Numbered from the stretch's first letter, positions 27,201 through 35,690 are shown. The stretch is DNA of 64,000 bases from Oscillospiraceae bacterium (GCA_024690695.1 JAILOS010000050.1:62001-126000), one strand, 5' to 3'. The notes: a model not told the origin generated them from the letters alone. Numbers and translations: made by a program.

Positions 27201-27942
27201 GACACTTTGCGCTTACGCACCGCTCGAGCTGCAGATGGATTTTGACAATTCCGGCTTTCTCGTCGGCAGAGGAGACCGTGAAGTTCGCCGCGCGATCATC
27301 GCTCTTGACGTGACGGACGACGTGATCGAGGAGGCGATCCGCCGCGATGCGCAGCTGATCGTTTCTCATCACCCGCTGATCTTTCAGCCGGTCCGCAGCG
27401 TCAGCGACGAAACGCCGCAGGGCAGACGTCTGCTCCGGCTGATCGAAAACGGGATCGCCGTTCTTTCAATGCATACGAATCTCGACATAGCCGAGGGCGG
27501 CGTCAACGACACGCTCGCCGGACTGTTGAAGCTCCGGAACGAAAGCGCGCTGGACGAGGACGGCTGCGGGCGGATCGGCCTTCTCGAGCAGCCGGCGGAG
27601 CTCGCGGATTTTCTGAAACGCTGCCGCGAAGCGCTGAACGCGCCGGGACTTCGCTACGTCGACGCCGGCAGGCCCGTTTTCCGCGTCGCGGTCATGGGCG
27701 GCTCCGGCGCCGACAGCCTCGCCCGGGCCGCCGCGCTCGGCTGTGACACCTACGTCACCGCCGACGTCAAATACCATCAGTTTCAAGCGGCGCTTGACTG
27801 CCGCCTCAATTTGATCGACGCCGGTCATTTCAGCACCGAAAACCCGGTCGTCTACGATCTGCGGCACAGGCTCTCCGCCGATTTCCCGGATCTGGAGTGG
27901 ATCGTTTCCGAAGTCCACGGCCCGATTATTCGCTTCGCCTGA
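27175..27942 (+). CDS. Nif3-like dinuclear metal-centre protein (YqfO family)
   Basis: A 255-residue NIF3-family protein. The start is set by CAGGAGGGG inside the end of trmK (MATVAQIFKTLC). Metal ligands appear in LIVSHHPLIFQ, MHTNLDIAEGGVND and DAGHFSTENPVV. The PII-like insertion of larger YqfO proteins is absent. Biochemical role unsettled; proposed as a GTP cyclohydrolase-like or metal-binding hydrolase. Confidence 0.92.
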   Translation: MATVAQIFKTLCAYAPLELQMDFDNSGFLVGRGDREVRRAIIALDVTDDVIEEAIRRDAQLIVSHHPLIFQPVRSVSDETPQGRRLLRLIENGIAVLSMHTNLDIAEGGVNDTLAGLLKLRNESALDEDGCGRIGLLEQPAELADFLKRCREALNAPGLRYVDAGRPVFRVAVMGGSGADSLARAAALGCDTYVTADVKYHQFQAALDCRLNLIDAGHFSTENPVVYDLRHRLSADFPDLEWIVSEVHGPIIRFA

Positions 27943-27957
27943 ATCCGGTGCTAAGCA

Positions 27958-28005
27958 GCCTCCGCTTCACATACACTCGTAGCAACGAGAATAGGAAGCG
28001 GAGGC
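27958..28005 (+). promoter_or_regulatory. spoIVA leader: SD-burying hairpin with sigma-E-like -10
   Basis: A perfect 11-bp inverted repeat, GCCTCCGCTTC (27958-27968) and GAAGCGGAGGC (27995-28005), encloses a second stem CTCGT/ACGAG. The right arm contains the spoIVA Shine-Dalgarno GGAGG. Inside the loop lies CATACACT (27970-27977), an exact match to the sigma-E -10 consensus CATACAHT; the -35 region is weak. A start point near 27984 would leave the left arm out of the transcript. Confidence 0.6.
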
Positions 28006-28012
28006 ACTCTTT

Positions 28013-29488
28013 ATGTCTGAAAACAGCATCTATCGCGATCTGGCGGAACGAACCGGCGGCTCTTATCTGCTGGGCGTGGTCGGACCCGTGCGCACGGGCA
28101 AATCCACCTTCATCAAGCGTTTTATGGAAACGCTCGTTCTTCCGAACATCGAAGATCCCTACGCGCGGGAACGCGCCCGCGACGAGCTGCCGCAAAGCGC
28201 GTCCGGACGTACCGTCATGACGGCCGAACCGAAGTTCATCCCGGAGGAAGCCGCACAGATCCGGCTCGACGGCGCGGAGATCTCGGTTCGTCTGATCGAC
28301 TGCGTGGGCTATATGGTCGAAGGAGCCGCCGGCTTATTGGAAGACGGCGAGGAGCGCATGGTCACGACCCCGTGGTTCGACCATGAGATCAGCATGAGTC
28401 AGGCGGCCGAGCTCGGCACGGAAAAGGTCGTCCGCGAACATTCGAGCATCGGGATCGTGATCACAACCGACGGGAGCTTCGGCGATATCCCGCGGGAAAA
28501 CTATCTGGAAGCCGAGGAGCGCGTGATCCGCGAGCTGCAGGAGATCGGCAAGCCCTTCACGGTCATCCTGAACAGCGCGGACCCCGACAGCCCCGACGCG
28601 GAAGCGCTCTCCGAGCTGATTTCCGAGCGGTACGGGGTGAGCTGCGTACGGCTCAATTGTCTTCGGATGAGCGAAAAAGAGATCGCTTCTGTGCTTCAGA
28701 GCGTGTTGGACGCGTTTCCGATCTCTTCGGTGTCCTTTGACCTGCCCGACTGGATCGAAGCTCTGCCGGCGGAGAACCCGCTCAAGCAGGAGCTGCTGGA
28801 GGTAATCCGCAGCTCTCTGGCCGGCGTCCGGCAGATGAAGGACGTGTCCCTGATCTCCGAGCGCATCCGGAGCGCCGAGACGGTCGAAAACGCCGAGCTC
28901 GCCGGGCGGGAGCCGGGCAGGGGATCGGCCGCGCTGAAGCTGAGCATACCGCGTTCGCTGTTTTACCAGGCGATCAACGAACAGACGAAGCTCAATATCC
29001 ACAACGACGGCGAGCTGATCGCTTCGCTCAGCGAGATGGCGAGCGTCAAGGGCGCCTACGACCGGATCAAAGAAGCGCTCCGGGCCGTTGACGAGACGGG
29101 ATACGGCGTCGTGATGCCCTCCGCTTCGGAGATGCGGCTGGAAGAGCCGCAGATCGTGCGGCAGAACGGGAAATACAGCGTTCGGCTGCGCGCCAGCGCG
29201 CCGGCGATCCACATGCTGCGGACCGACGTGGAAACCGAAGTTACTCCCGCGATCGGCGGAGAAAGCGCCTCGGAGGATATCATCAGCTTTCTGCTGCAGG
29301 GCTTCGACGGCGACGTCAACCGGATCTGGGAATCCAATATTTTCGGCCGCTCGCTCAACGAGCTGGCGGAAGAGGGCCTTTCGAGAAAGATCGACGATCT
29401 GCCGGAGGATGCGCGAACGAAGCTCCGCGAGACGCTGCAGCGCATCGTCAACGAGGGCTGCGGCGGGCTGATCTGCATCCTGCTGTAA
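28013..29488 (+). CDS. spoIVA: Stage IV sporulation protein A (spore coat ATPase)
   Basis: SpoIVA polymerises on the forespore surface using ATP and forms the coat basement. The 491-residue length matches B. subtilis SpoIVA (492). Walker A is GVVGPVRTGKSTFIKRF, the Walker B-like region is VRLIDCVGYMVEGAAG, and SIGIVITTDGSFGDIPRENY is a strongly conserved block. The C-terminus EGCGGLICILL is the membrane-targeting end bound by SpoVM. Its leader carries a hairpin over the Shine-Dalgarno. Confidence 0.98.
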   Translation: MSENSIYRDLAERTGGSYLLGVVGPVRTGKSTFIKRFMETLVLPNIEDPYARERARDELPQSASGRTVMTAEPKFIPEEAAQIRLDGAEISVRLIDCVGYMVEGAAGLLEDGEERMVTTPWFDHEISMSQAAELGTEKVVREHSSIGIVITTDGSFGDIPRENYLEAEERVIRELQEIGKPFTVILNSADPDSPDAEALSELISERYGVSCVRLNCLRMSEKEIASVLQSVLDAFPISSVSFDLPDWIEALPAENPLKQELLEVIRSSLAGVRQMKDVSLISERIRSAETVENAELAGREPGRGSAALKLSIPRSLFYQAINEQTKLNIHNDGELIASLSEMASVKGAYDRIKEALRAVDETGYGVVMPSASEMRLEEPQIVRQNGKYSVRLRASAPAIHMLRTDVETEVTPAIGGESASEDIISFLLQGFDGDVNRIWESNIFGRSLNELAEEGLSRKIDDLPEDARTKLRETLQRIVNEGCGGLICILL

Positions 29489-29497
29489 GGATAGGAT

Positions 29498-29526
29498 TTG
29501 ACTTGTATGGGAAGAACGGATATAAT
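29498..29526 (+). promoter_or_regulatory. Near-consensus sigma-A promoter overlapping the cwlD start
   Basis: TTGACT, 17-bp spacer, TATAAT. The -10 shares its last bases with the ATG chosen for cwlD at 29525, so transcripts from it would begin inside the cwlD coding region. Confidence 0.6.
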
Positions 29527-30232
29527 GAAGAAAAATATCCGCGGCGCCGTCTGGGCGGTGCCGGTCTTTATCCTTCTGCTCGGCGTGAGTATCGTTCTGG
29601 CTCTGGTCTTCAGTCTGCTTCGCCCCGTCTCCGCCGCGGTTTCCGCGGAAGAAGGACCGTTCACGCTGGTGCTCGATCCCGGGCACGGCGGCATCGACGG
29701 CGGCGCCGTCTCGGACGACGGCAGCAAGGAGAGCGAAATCAATCTGGCCATCGCGCTCAGGACGAAAAGCATCGCGCAGTTCCTCGGCATCCCGGTCGTG
29801 CTGACGCGCTGCGACGACAGCTGCCGCACCGACTATGCCGGCTACAGCGAGCGGGAGGATCTGATCCGGCGCACGGAGCTTATCAATCAGACGCCGGGCG
29901 CCGTGCTGATCAGCATCCACCAGAACGATTTCCCGACCGGGCAGCCGAGCGGTCCGCAGGTCCTGTACGCGGCCACCGAAGGTAGCGAGCTCTGGGGCAA
30001 GCGGACGCACGGCAATCTGCTTTCGGCGCTCGATCCGGAAAACCGCCGCGTTGCCGCGCCCGTTCCGGCGCGTCTGTACATCACCTCGCACGTATCCTGC
30101 CCGGCGATTCTGGTCGAATGCGGCTTTATGTCGAACAACTTTGAAGTCCTCAAGCTGAACGACGAAGCGTATCAGCGAAAAATCGCGCTGGTGCTCGTCG
30201 CTTCTCTGATACAGGATCCCATGCCTGTCTGA
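29525..30232 (+). CDS. cwlD: N-acetylmuramoyl-L-alanine amidase CwlD
   Basis: Removes stem peptides during spore cortex synthesis, the first step to muramic-delta-lactam. The preferred ATG gives a classical signal/anchor (MKKNIRGAVW, then a hydrophobic helix to about residue 38); in-frame ATG 29507 and TTG 29498 are alternatives. The Amidase_3 domain shows the zinc motifs LDPGHGGIDGG, KESEINLAIAL, SIHQNDFP and the catalytic Glu in ILVECGFMSN. The 235-residue length matches B. subtilis CwlD (237). It follows spoIVA closely. Confidence 0.9.
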   Translation: MKKNIRGAVWAVPVFILLLGVSIVLALVFSLLRPVSAAVSAEEGPFTLVLDPGHGGIDGGAVSDDGSKESEINLAIALRTKSIAQFLGIPVVLTRCDDSCRTDYAGYSEREDLIRRTELINQTPGAVLISIHQNDFPTGQPSGPQVLYAATEGSELWGKRTHGNLLSALDPENRRVAAPVPARLYITSHVSCPAILVECGFMSNNFEVLKLNDEAYQRKIALVLVASLIQDPMPV

Positions 30233-30262
30233 GCGGGCGTAAAGACAAAGAGAGAGAGAATT

Positions 30263-31648
30263 ATGGCCAACAAACCGAAAACGATTTATATCTGTTCCGA
30301 ATGCGGCAGCGAGACCTCCAACTGGGCCGGCAAATGCCCGTCCTGCGGACAGTGGAACACTCTGGTCGAGCGTAAGCTCGAATCGCTCTCGCCGGCCGGA
30401 CGCTCCGAACGCTTCAAAAGCGGCGCGGAGATCAAAAAGCTGAACGCGCTGAGCATGACGCCGGAAAAACGCTTTTCCACCGGCATCTCAGAGCTCGACC
30501 GCGTGCTCGGCGGAGGCGCCGTGAACGGCTCGCTGGTTCTGGTCGGCGGCGCCCCCGGCATCGGCAAATCGACGCTGCTGCTGCAGATGTGCGGCAGCGC
30601 CGCCGAGGCCAAGAGAATCCTGTACGTCACCGGCGAGGAAAGCGAGCGGCAGCTCAAGCTGCGCGCTGTTCGTCTCGGGATCGGGCGCGACGAGATCTAT
30701 ATCCTCGCCGAGACAGATCTGGACGCTATTCTGTCCGCTATGGATTCGCTGAGCCCCGAGATGGTCGTCATCGACTCAATCCAGACGGTGTCCGATCCGG
30801 AGATCGCGTCCGTGCCCGGCAGCATCACCCAGGTCCGCGAGGCGACGATGCGTCTGATGCGCACCTGCAAGGAAAAGGGCGTCACGGTATTCATCGTCGG
30901 CCACATCAACAAAGAGGGGAATATCGCCGGTCCGAAGGTGCTGGAGCACATGGTGGACTGCGTTCTGTACTTCGAAGGCGAAAGCAGCACGAGCTTCCGC
31001 ATCCTGCGTTCAGCCAAAAACCGCTTCGGCTCCACGAATGAAATCGGCGTTTTCGAGATGGCGCAGACCGGCCTGCGCTGCGTCGAGAACCCTTCCGAGC
31101 TGCTGCTCTCCGGCCGACCGGGAGACGCGCCCGGCACCTGCGTCACCTGTGTGATCGAAGGCTCCCGGCCGATCCTCGCCGAGATCCAGGCGCTTGTCAC
31201 CGCCGCAGCCTTTAACGCCTCCCGCCGCAGCAACGGCATCGACTACAACCGCAGCGCCATGCTGCTCGCCGTGCTGGAAAAGAGGGGAGGGCTCAAGGTT
31301 TCCAACTGCGACGCCTATATCAACGTCATCGGCGGGCTGGTGCTTGACGAACCTGCCGCCGACCTCGCCACCGTTCTGGCAATAGCTTCCAGCGCTTTGA
31401 ACCGTCCGCTCGGCCTGGATCTGGCGGCGATCGGGGAGGTCGGCCTTTCCGGCGAGATCCGCAGCGTCAGCATGATCAATCAGCGTCTGGCTGAGACCGC
31501 TCGTCTCGGCTTCAAGCGCTGCGTCGTGCCGGCGCACGTCCGTGATGAGATGACGCCGCCGCCGGGCTTGAAGCTGATCCCGGTCAAAAGCGTCAGCGAA
31601 GCCTGCGCAGCCGTTCTCAGCAGAGTCAAACCGGTCGAAGAAGTTTAA
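30263..31648 (+). CDS. radA: DNA repair protein RadA
   Basis: RecA-related helicase for branch migration in recombination. The N-terminal zinc finger is CSECGSE...CPSCGQW, Walker A is VGGAPGIGKSTLLLQ, the RadA-specific motif is KNRFGSTNEIGVF, and the C-terminal Lon-protease-like domain includes RRSNGIDYNRSAMLLAVLEK. At 461 aa it is complete. Its transcript ends at the hairpin shared with the convergent recombinase gene. Confidence 0.97.
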   Translation: MANKPKTIYICSECGSETSNWAGKCPSCGQWNTLVERKLESLSPAGRSERFKSGAEIKKLNALSMTPEKRFSTGISELDRVLGGGAVNGSLVLVGGAPGIGKSTLLLQMCGSAAEAKRILYVTGEESERQLKLRAVRLGIGRDEIYILAETDLDAILSAMDSLSPEMVVIDSIQTVSDPEIASVPGSITQVREATMRLMRTCKEKGVTVFIVGHINKEGNIAGPKVLEHMVDCVLYFEGESSTSFRILRSAKNRFGSTNEIGVFEMAQTGLRCVENPSELLLSGRPGDAPGTCVTCVIEGSRPILAEIQALVTAAAFNASRRSNGIDYNRSAMLLAVLEKRGGLKVSNCDAYINVIGGLVLDEPAADLATVLAIASSALNRPLGLDLAAIGEVGLSGEIRSVSMINQRLAETARLGFKRCVVPAHVRDEMTPPPGLKLIPVKSVSEACAAVLSRVKPVEEV

Positions 31649-31688
31649 ATTTATCCTTATTATTACATTATAAGCGTTCTTATAGCAT

Positions 31689-31728
31689 AAAAAAGTGATC
31701 TCCCAAGCTGTCGGGAGATCACTTTTTT
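31689..31728. terminator. Bidirectional terminator between radA and the recombinase
   Basis: A perfect 16-bp inverted repeat, AAAAAAGTGATCTCCC / GGGAGATCACTTTTTT with an 8-base loop, has A/T runs at both ends and works for both convergent transcripts. Confidence 0.95.
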
Positions 31729-31743
31729 ATTATAATGTATATG

Positions 31744-32745
31744 TTATTTCTTGTCTATATCGGTCCGGTGCTTCCGGCCGATGGGGTTGGCCATAGCCGC
31801 TTCGTGGAGCGCGGCGTTATCCAGATGGGTGTAGATCTGCGTCGTGTTCAGGTTGCTGTGGCCCAGAACCTCCTGCAGCGCGCGGGTATCGACGCCGTTT
31901 TTCAGCATCAGCGTCGCAGCCGTATGCCGCAATTTGTGCGGAGAGTACCGTGTAGCGTCCAAACCAGCCAGTTTCAGCTTCTTTTCTACCATTTTTTGTA
32001 CGCCGCGGACGCTGATCCGCCGGTGATCGCGGCTGATAAAGAGGGCTTTTCTGTCCTCGGAAACGATTTTTTCCTCGTCGCGAACCATCAAATAATCGTC
32101 GACGGCCTCGCGGCAGCCTTCGCCGAAGTAGACGACGCGTTCCTTGTTGCCTTTGCCGAGCACGCGCAGATGGTCGTCGACCAAATCGGTTGTATTCAAT
32201 GAAACGAGCTCGGAAACACGGAGTCCGCAGGACATGAACAGCATCAGAATACAATAGTCGCGCAGCGCGAAGGGCCCGTCGCAGACCTTCAGCAAACGCT
32301 CGCATTCGTTTTCCTCCAGATAGCGCGGCAGCGAAGCCGGTCGCTTGGGCATATCCAGTTCCTGACAGACGTTTGTATCCAGCAGATGACGCTTGACCGT
32401 GAGGTAATTGAAAAACGATTTCACGGTTGAGGTCCTGCGGCAGCGGCTGGCCGCAGAGAGGGACTGGCTGGAGCCGAGCATTTCTGGTGAGAAGGACTGA
32501 TAGCGATAGAGCTCTTCAATGCGCGTCGCTTTGATGAAGTCCAGATCAACGTCCGTGATATCAATTTCGTTGAACGGCGTTTTGGGATCGACGAGACGGC
32601 GGCGGCGTTTCAGAAAACGCAGCAGGATCTTCAAATCCATATAATACGCGGCGACCGTCCGGTCGGAATGACCGCGCACGGTGGAGTGATACTCCAGAAA
32701 CTCCATCACGATATCGGGAACGTCGTTAATTTGGTCGAGATTCAT
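31744..32745 (-). CDS. Second XerC/XerD-type tyrosine recombinase
   Basis: A 333-residue integrase-fold recombinase. The catalytic set is complete: Arg176 (SCGLRVSEL), Lys in LGKGNKER, His270 and Arg273 (PHKLRHTAAT), His296 (VLGHSNLNTTQ) and Tyr305 (IYTHL). It could be the XerC partner of the xerD product at 22 kb or an independent single-recombinase system. The Shine-Dalgarno AAGGAGA precedes ATG, and the leader of about 100 bases carries a dif-like dyad. Monocistronic, with a consensus promoter. Confidence 0.9.
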   Translation of the reverse strand: MNLDQINDVPDIVMEFLEYHSTVRGHSDRTVAAYYMDLKILLRFLKRRRRLVDPKTPFNEIDITDVDLDFIKATRIEELYRYQSFSPEMLGSSQSLSAASRCRRTSTVKSFFNYLTVKRHLLDTNVCQELDMPKRPASLPRYLEENECERLLKVCDGPFALRDYCILMLFMSCGLRVSELVSLNTTDLVDDHLRVLGKGNKERVVYFGEGCREAVDDYLMVRDEEKIVSEDRKALFISRDHRRISVRGVQKMVEKKLKLAGLDATRYSPHKLRHTAATLMLKNGVDTRALQEVLGHSNLNTTQIYTHLDNAALHEAAMANPIGRKHRTDIDKK

Positions 32746-32776
32746 AATCGGGCCGTCTCCTTATAAAACGTGGTTC

Positions 32777-32808
32777 TAATTACGCTAAATTGATATTATG
32801 CGTAATTA
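32777..32808. promoter_or_regulatory. AT-rich 9-14-9 dyad, dif-like (11-6-11 architecture)
   Basis: TAATTACGC and GCGTAATTA are perfect inverted arms separated by 14 bases. Read as a Xer site the 28-bp core is two 11-bp arms (ATTACGCTAAA and TTATGCGTAAT) around a 6-bp centre TTGATA. The right arm shares TTATG with dif XerD-binding arms. It lies in the 5' untranslated region of the recombinase gene and could instead be an operator or RNA hairpin. Confidence 0.5.
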
Positions 32809-32855
32809 AAGGGAAGAAAGGCTTGGGGGATCCGCCTGTGTCCCCCATTGATTGT

Positions 32856-32884
32856 ATTATAATCGAGCTTTCGGCCGCTGTCAA
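32856..32884 (-). promoter_or_regulatory. Consensus sigma-A promoter for the recombinase gene
   Basis: On the minus strand: TTGACA, 17-bp spacer, TATAAT, about 110 bases before the ATG. It sits just past the terminator of the upstream minus-strand gene. Confidence 0.92.
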
Positions 32885-32887
32885 GAA

Positions 32888-32924
32888 AAAGCGTCGGATG
32901 CGGGTCTTTTCGCATCCGACGCTT
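32888..32924 (-). terminator. Terminator after the P-type ATPase-like gene
   Basis: A stem of about 14 bp, AAGCGTCGGATGCG / CGCATCCGACGCTT, followed on the minus strand by a T-rich tail that runs into the next -35 element. Confidence 0.9.
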
Positions 32925-32945
32925 ATCATCGAGCAAGGTCCGGTT

Positions 32946-34604
32946 TTATTCTTCGGTTTCTTCGATCTCTTCGTTGCGCTGCTTGCCAAACTCAAGCAGC
33001 GGATCCTTCGTCACGCGGATCGTGTTGAGAATCGTCGCCAGCGCGGCGGCCAGATCGACAAAGGCCGCAAACCAGATCGTGATCGCGCCGATCATACCGA
33101 GGAAAATCAGCAGCGCTTTGACCGCAAAGGCAAACACCGCGTTCTCAACCGCGATCTGACGCACTCTGGCGCAGAGCTCGCGGGCCTCGGGCAAGAACCC
33201 GAGCGCTTCCGGAACGATCGTCGCATCCGCGTACTTCCCTTTTCGGTTCACACGCATGTCGACGGCGGCGTTGCTGTGCATCTGCAGGCTGTTGGCGTAG
33301 AGATACAGCGTAGAATCGCTTTCGAGGCTTTCGAGATACCGGAGCTTCGTCTCGGCGGTGAATTCCGTATAGACCTCGTCGGCGTCCAGCATCTTTCCGA
33401 GTCTTTCGCTCTCCTCGTGAGCATCCTCGGTTAGAACAACGCACTTTTTGAAGCCGACTTCCTTCAGCTCTCTGATCAGCGCGACGTTCTCTTCGGCGGC
33501 GCTCTCGGTAAACAGCGCTTTGCCGATCACACGGCCGGAGGCCACGAGATAGTAGACGCTGCCCTCATCGGCTTCATTGGGAAGCGCCACTCCCCTTCCG
33601 GTCAGCACCTCACGCTTGGCTAGCGTGATCGGCGTCCCACCGATATTTACGTCGATTCCTCCCGGAATATCGTGGAAATCACTGATCAGATCGAGGCGGT
33701 ACTCGCGGTCTTCAAGCGAGGAGATCGCTTTGGCAAACGGCTGATCGGAATAGTAGACCGCATGGGCGAGAAACTCCATAAAGGTCTTCTCGTCGAGAAT
33801 GTCGGAGACGACGCCGACAAACTGCGGCTCGCTCTCGGTAAAGACGCCGTTTTTGTCAATCACGGCGGTCGTGACGGCGTTCAGCTTCTCCATGACGCGG
33901 GAATTGTTGAACATCACGCCGAAATTCGTGGCGTAGCTCATGCCGACGATGCCGGAGAGCGGCAGCGCGACGACGACGGAAGCGGGCGTGCAGACGACGA
34001 GGATCATCAGCGCTCTGCGGATCGCTTCCCGCACGGGCAGCCCGATAAACGGCAGCGCGGTGACGATCGCAAAGACGAGGGCGAGCGCCATGGCGATGCG
34101 GAGGATCAGATTGGCCGCGGCCGTGACTTCCTCTTCCAGCTTCGTTTTTCCGGCATCTTCGTCCGCAATAAGTACCGACACTTTTTCGCGCAGCTCGGGA
34201 TCGGCCGGATTGAGGATATCCTGCGCGCTCTTTTTCATCTTATTGACGGTCAGCGTGATCATGGCGCGCCCGAACTGATACAGCAGCAGCACCAGGCAGC
34301 CTTCCCACCCGCTGCCGATCACAAACGCAAGGACCGTGATCGCCAGCAGAAGAATGGAGACGTCCAGATAGCGGCCTTCCATCACGGCGTCGATCGCGTC
34401 GAGGATCAAATCGTACCCGATCGCCAGCGCGGACAGGATCATCAGCAGGATCCTGAACACCGGGAGCATCTCCGTCAAGACGAGCGAAAGAGCCAGAAGC
34501 AAGGCCGAAACGGCCAGGCGAACGATCAGGATCGGATCAAAAACGCCGCGATTTCTGGGCAGTGAATTCAAGATGTCGTTAAACCGGTCGGAACGGGGTT
34601 CCAT
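32946..34604 (-). CDS. Degenerate P-type ATPase-like membrane protein (predicted pseudoenzyme)
   Basis: A 552-residue protein with the overall plan of a P1B metal ATPase: helices near 25-65 and 78-115, a core helix pair around 162-222, a cytoplasmic P/N-domain region and two C-terminal helices. Catalytic motifs are changed or absent: CPC is CTP (from Cys205), DKTGT is DKNGV (from Asp250), the N-domain HP is QP in SDQPFAKAI, the actuator domain with TGES is reduced to about 40 residues without that motif, and GDGxND is not found. No N-terminal metal domain. The start follows GGGAGGTGG. It lies 47 bases after fba. Confidence 0.75.
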   Translation of the reverse strand: MEPRSDRFNDILNSLPRNRGVFDPILIVRLAVSALLLALSLVLTEMLPVFRILLMILSALAIGYDLILDAIDAVMEGRYLDVSILLLAITVLAFVIGSGWEGCLVLLLYQFGRAMITLTVNKMKKSAQDILNPADPELREKVSVLIADEDAGKTKLEEEVTAAANLILRIAMALALVFAIVTALPFIGLPVREAIRRALMILVVCTPASVVVALPLSGIVGMSYATNFGVMFNNSRVMEKLNAVTTAVIDKNGVFTESEPQFVGVVSDILDEKTFMEFLAHAVYYSDQPFAKAISSLEDREYRLDLISDFHDIPGGIDVNIGGTPITLAKREVLTGRGVALPNEADEGSVYYLVASGRVIGKALFTESAAEENVALIRELKEVGFKKCVVLTEDAHEESERLGKMLDADEVYTEFTAETKLRYLESLESDSTLYLYANSLQMHSNAAVDMRVNRKGKYADATIVPEALGFLPEARELCARVRQIAVENAVFAFAVKALLIFLGMIGAITIWFAAFVDLAAALATILNTIRVTKDPLLEFGKQRNEEIEETEE

Positions 34605-34651
34605 ACCGCCACCTCCCAATGAAAGTATTTCTCTCTGTCAATCGCCCGGGA

Positions 34652-35620
34652 TCAGGCCTTTCCGTCGGAGCCGAGAACGTGGATGATCTTGTGGGCGACC
34701 ATCTCTTTGACGGCCTGGCGCGCCGGCTTGAGATACTGACGGGGGTCAAAGTGATCGGGATGCTCGGCGAAGTACTTGCGGATGTTGCCGGTCATGGCCA
34801 GACGAATATCGGAGTCGATGTTGATCTTGCAGACGGCGAGCTTCGCGGCTCTGCGGAGCTGATCCTCCGGGATGCCGATCGCGTCGGGCATATTGCCGCC
34901 GTACTGGTTGACCATCTTCACGAATTCCTGCGGAACGGAGGAAGAACCGTGCAGCACGATCGGGAAGCCGGGCAGGCGCTTGATGCACTCTTCGAGCACG
35001 TCGAAGCGGAGCGGAGGCGGAACCAGAACGCCGTCGGCGTTGCGCGTGCACTGGGAAGCCTTGAACTTGTAGGCGCCGTGAGAGGTGCCGATCGCGATGG
35101 CCAGCGAGTCGCAGCCGGTGCGGGAGACGAACTCCTCGACCTCTTCGGGACGGGTGTAGCTCTCATGTCCGTGCTCGACGGCCACCTCGTCCTCGACGCC
35201 GGCCAGCGTGCCGAGCTCGGCCTCGACGACGACGCCGTGATCGTGCGCGTATTCGACGACCTGACGGGTCAGCGCGATGTTGTCTTCAAAGGATTTGGAG
35301 GAAGCGTCGATCATGACGGAGGTAAAGCCGCCGTCGATGCAGTTCTTGCACAGCTCGAAGGTATCGCCGTGGTCAAGATGCAGCGCGATGGGGATCTCGG
35401 GATTTTCAATGATCGCGGCTTCGACCAGCTTGACGAGATAGGTATGGTTGGCGTAGGCGCGAGCGCCCTTGGACACCTGAAGGATAACAGGGCTCTTCAG
35501 CTCGCCGGCCGCCTCGGTAATGCCCTGGACGATCTCCATGTTGTTTACGTTGAAAGCGCCGACGGCGTATCCCCCGTCATAGGCCTTCCGGAACATCTCT
35601 TTTGTCGTTACAAGCGCCAT
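34652..35620 (-). CDS. fba: Class II fructose-1,6-bisphosphate aldolase
   Basis: Zinc-dependent glycolytic aldolase. The ATG (MALVTTKEMFRKA) is chosen over an in-frame TTG two codons upstream because only it is properly spaced from AAGGAG. Family blocks: GAFNVNNMEIVQGI, the zinc ligands in ALHLDHGDTFE, VEAELGTLAGVEDEV, AIGTSHGAYKF, VLHGSSSVP and KINIDSDIRLA. 322 aa. It is divergent from PPi-phosphofructokinase, the preceding glycolytic step. Confidence 0.97.
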   Translation of the reverse strand: MALVTTKEMFRKAYDGGYAVGAFNVNNMEIVQGITEAAGELKSPVILQVSKGARAYANHTYLVKLVEAAIIENPEIPIALHLDHGDTFELCKNCIDGGFTSVMIDASSKSFEDNIALTRQVVEYAHDHGVVVEAELGTLAGVEDEVAVEHGHESYTRPEEVEEFVSRTGCDSLAIAIGTSHGAYKFKASQCTRNADGVLVPPPLRFDVLEECIKRLPGFPIVLHGSSSVPQEFVKMVNQYGGNMPDAIGIPEDQLRRAAKLAVCKINIDSDIRLAMTGNIRKYFAEHPDHFDPRQYLKPARQAVKEMVAHKIIHVLGSDGKA

Positions 35621-35651
35621 TTTCAAGTCTCCTTACAGCTAAAAATTTTCA

Positions 35652-35682
35652 AAATTTGTGAATTTGGTCTATTTACAAATTT
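35652..35682. promoter_or_regulatory. Operator-like dyad in the fba leader
   Basis: AAATTTGT (35652-35659) and ACAAATTT (35675-35682) form an 8-bp inverted repeat with a 15-base spacer, at and just downstream of the predicted fba start point and between two divergent glycolytic genes. Confidence 0.45.
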
Positions 35683-35690
35683 ACTTTTAT

